Assembly: GCF_006539885.1 (NCBI RefSeq)
Contig: NZ_BJNW01000003.1
Coordinates: 1-64,000 of the forward strand
Length of the DNA stretch: 64,000 bases
Origin: Kocuria varians
Lineage (GTDB): Bacteria > Actinomycetota > Actinomycetes > Actinomycetales > Micrococcaceae
Reading direction: 5' to 3'
The stretch's first letter is position 1, and each line of letters begins with the position of its first letter. A program made the translations under genes and the position numbers. The notes below the pieces were generated by a model that was not told the origin of the DNA, did not search any database, and worked only from the letters and a program-made list of their open reading frames with translations. Shown here piece after piece: positions 62,700 to 64,000 of this stretch.

Positions 62700-63710
62700 T
62701 CAGCGCTGGTGGCGCTCGTACTTCTCCCACTTGGTGGCCAGGTGCTCGGCCTCGACCATGCGCACCGTGCCGGAGCGCGAGCGCATCACGATGGACTGCG
62801 TGGTGATGGTCCGCCCGCGGTAGCGCACGCCGCGCAGCAGGTCACCGTCCGTGATGCCGGTCGCGGCGAAGAAGCAGTTGTCCGAGGTCACGAGCTCGTC
62901 CGTGGTGAGGATCCGGTCCACGTCCAGCCCTGCGGCGGCGGCCTTCTCGCGCTCGCTCTCGTCCGTGGGGGCCAGCCGGCCCTGGATCACACCGCCGGTG
63001 GCCTTCACGGCGCACGCGGTGACGATGCCCTCCGGGGTGCCGCCGATGCCCATCATGATGTCCACGCCCGTGCCCTCGCGGCACGCGGCGATCGCACCGG
63101 CCACGTCACCGTCCAGGATCATGCGGGTGCGGGCACCGGTCGCGCGGATCTCCTCCACGAGACCCTGGTGCCGGGGGCGGTCCAGGACGCACACGGTGAC
63201 CTGGTTGGGCTTCACGCCCTTGGCCTTGGCCACCAGGTGGATGTTCTGCTTGACCGGCAGCCGCAGGTCCACCATGTCCGCGGCCTCCGGGCCCACCACG
63301 AGCTTGTCCATGTAGAACACGGCCGAGGGGTCGAACATGGACCCGCCGTCCGCGACCGCGATCACCGCGAGCGCGTTGTTCATGCCCAGTGCGGTCAGGC
63401 GGGTGCCGTCGATGGGGTCCACCGCGACGTCCGACTCCGGGCCGTTGCCGTCGCCCACGCGTTCGCCGTTGAACAGCATGGGGGCCTCGTCCTTCTCGCC
63501 CTCGCCGATCACCACGGTGCCGTTGAAGTCCACGGTGGAGAGGAAGGAGCGCATGGCGTCCACGGCCGCGCCGTCCGCGCTGTTCTTGTCACCGGCGCCG
63601 ACCCAGTGGCCGCCCGCGATCGCGGCCGCCTCCGTGACGCGCACCAGTTCGAGCGCCAAGTTCCGGTCCGCCACATTTCCCGAGCTGCCGTGCTGGGTGT
63701 TCTCTGCCAC
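62700..63710 (-). CDS. glpX: Class II fructose-1,6-bisphosphatase
   Basis: A 336-residue GlpX, the only FBPase of most actinobacteria, which hydrolyses fructose 1,6-bisphosphate for gluconeogenesis. [50 protein letters not shown] and [32 protein letters not shown] give the metal and substrate motifs, and [23 protein letters not shown] the C-terminal half. GTG 63710 ([11 protein letters not shown]) has GTGAGG 6 nt upstream; a GTG at 63722 is an alternative. It is divergent from the partial gene at the right edge. Confidence 0.95.
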   Translation of the reverse strand: MAENTQHGSSGNVADRNLALELVRVTEAAAIAGGHWVGAGDKNSADGAAVDAMRSFLSTVDFNGTVVIGEGEKDEAPMLFNGERVGDGNGPESDVAVDPIDGTRLTALGMNNALAVIAVADGGSMFDPSAVFYMDKLVVGPEAADMVDLRLPVKQNIHLVAKAKGVKPNQVTVCVLDRPRHQGLVEEIRATGARTRMILDGDVAGAIAACREGTGVDIMMGIGGTPEGIVTACAVKATGGVIQGRLAPTDESEREKAAAAGLDVDRILTTDELVTSDNCFFAATGITDGDLLRGVRYRGRTITTQSIVMRSRSGTVRMVEAEHLATKWEKYERHQR

Positions 63711-63827
63711 GTTGTTCCTCACCTTCGAGTTTCGGCCGCGCCTGGATCCGCCGGGTCCCGGGCGCCACCACGGGTGTGCCCAGCATATCCCGGGGCCCCG
63801 CTGTTGGGCCGGTCCCCCGGAGCACGG

Positions 63828-63833
63828 CACAAT
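63828..63833 (+). promoter_or_regulatory. -10 box of the right-edge gene (leaderless type)
   Basis: CACAAT with spacer GGGTCC (6 nt) before GTG 63840; the same spacer sequence as upstream of pmt. Confidence 0.45.
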
Positions 63834-63839
63834 GGGTCC

Positions 63840-64000
63840 GTGAGTTCTTCTGCTTCCGGACCCTCCCCCGATCCCCGCACCGAGCCGTCGTCCTCCGCCT
63901 CCGCCGGGGGCACGGGTCCCGACGACGACGCCGCGGGCACCGGCCCCGCGACCACCGGCACCTCCGCGGGGTCCGCCCCGGGCGCGGTCGGCGGCGAGAC
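63840..64000 (+). CDS. Start of a gene with a disordered N-terminus (partial; DUF4245-like by position)
   Basis: The first 53 codons from GTG 63840 encode only Ser/Gly/Ala/Thr/Pro/Asp low-complexity sequence, including GPDDDAAG from the 11-mer at 63924-63934. The gene continues past the window. In Micrococcaceae a DUF4245 protein is usually divergent from glpX, and such proteins have an N-terminal polar tail before one membrane helix, so this is a plausible guess from position only. Confidence 0.5.
   Translation, partial: MSSSASGPSPDPRTEPSSSASAGGTGPDDDAAGTGPATTGTSAGSAPGAVGGE

Overview
The window is high-GC DNA (about 70% G+C by eye) from an actinobacterium. The gene order (maf–biotin carboxylase; pth–rplY; prs–glmU–tRNA-Gln–ABC-F; ispE–ksgA–tatD; rsmI–pmt; whiB–DUF3499–TIGR03089; gtrA–purK/E–LCP) is the chromosomal backbone of Micrococcaceae. 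The presence of a flavin amine oxidase close to the putrescine-oxidase family makes Kocuria or a near relative the best guess, but the species is not proven by the sequence. There is no CRISPR array, rRNA or intact prophage. The only mobile DNA is an IS481-type transposase remnant at the left edge.

Layout. 1-1.2 kb: IS481 remnant and a decapitated polyprenyl glycosylphosphotransferase. 1.3-8.4 kb: maf, biotin carboxylase/BCCP, MHS transporter, lpdA, punA and a small membrane protein. 8.6-10.9 kb: a decayed dTDP-rhamnose locus (rmlB plus an rmlC-rmlD fusion). 10.9-16.5 kb: mfd, and a convergent hemD/cbiX pair for the siroheme branch. 17-20.5 kb: DUF2505 protein, nhaA, pth, rplY. 21-24.4 kb: an intact polyprenyl glycosylphosphotransferase and a secreted GH25 lysozyme with LGFP repeats. 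24.6-30 kb: prs, glmU, tRNA-Gln(TTG), an unknown protein and an ABC-F ATPase. 30.1-37.6 kb: an accessory block with a Zur-box-preceded CobW-like protein, an HD hydrolase, an ABM monooxygenase, an amine oxidase/TetR/amino-acid permease unit and an RNB exoribonuclease. 37.7-42.2 kb: ispE, ksgA, a DUF559-type nuclease gene between two long inverted repeats, and tatD. 42.6-47.5 kb: a MoxR–DUF58–transglutaminase operon with ATGA overlaps. 47.7-55.4 kb: rsmI, protein O-mannosyltransferase, DUF1461, L,D-transpeptidase, DUF3499, WhiB2-type regulator, TIGR03089, GtrA. 55.5-63.7 kb: a purK-purE fusion, LCP ligase, FemX-type aminoacyltransferase, SDR, a second Fem-like protein and glpX. A partial gene runs off the right edge.

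Most genes are housekeeping or envelope functions. Cell-wall assembly is strongly represented: GlmU, GH25, glycosylphosphotransferase, LCP, FemX, L,D-transpeptidase, Pmt and the WhiB2-type regulator. The rhamnose pathway, in contrast, is visibly dying.

The most striking signal is not a gene. The 11-mer GACGACGCCGC occurs 33 times by manual count, 16 in one orientation and 17 in the other, where well under one would be expected from base composition. It lies in intergenic DNA and in several reading frames within genes, and inverted pairs build transcription-terminator hairpins, including a perfect 48-bp palindrome. This is how DNA-uptake sequences behave in Neisseria and Pasteurellaceae, and I know of no such system described in this family. 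A second feature is that thirteen genes appear leaderless, with a TANNNT-like -10 box ending exactly 6-7 nt before the start codon.
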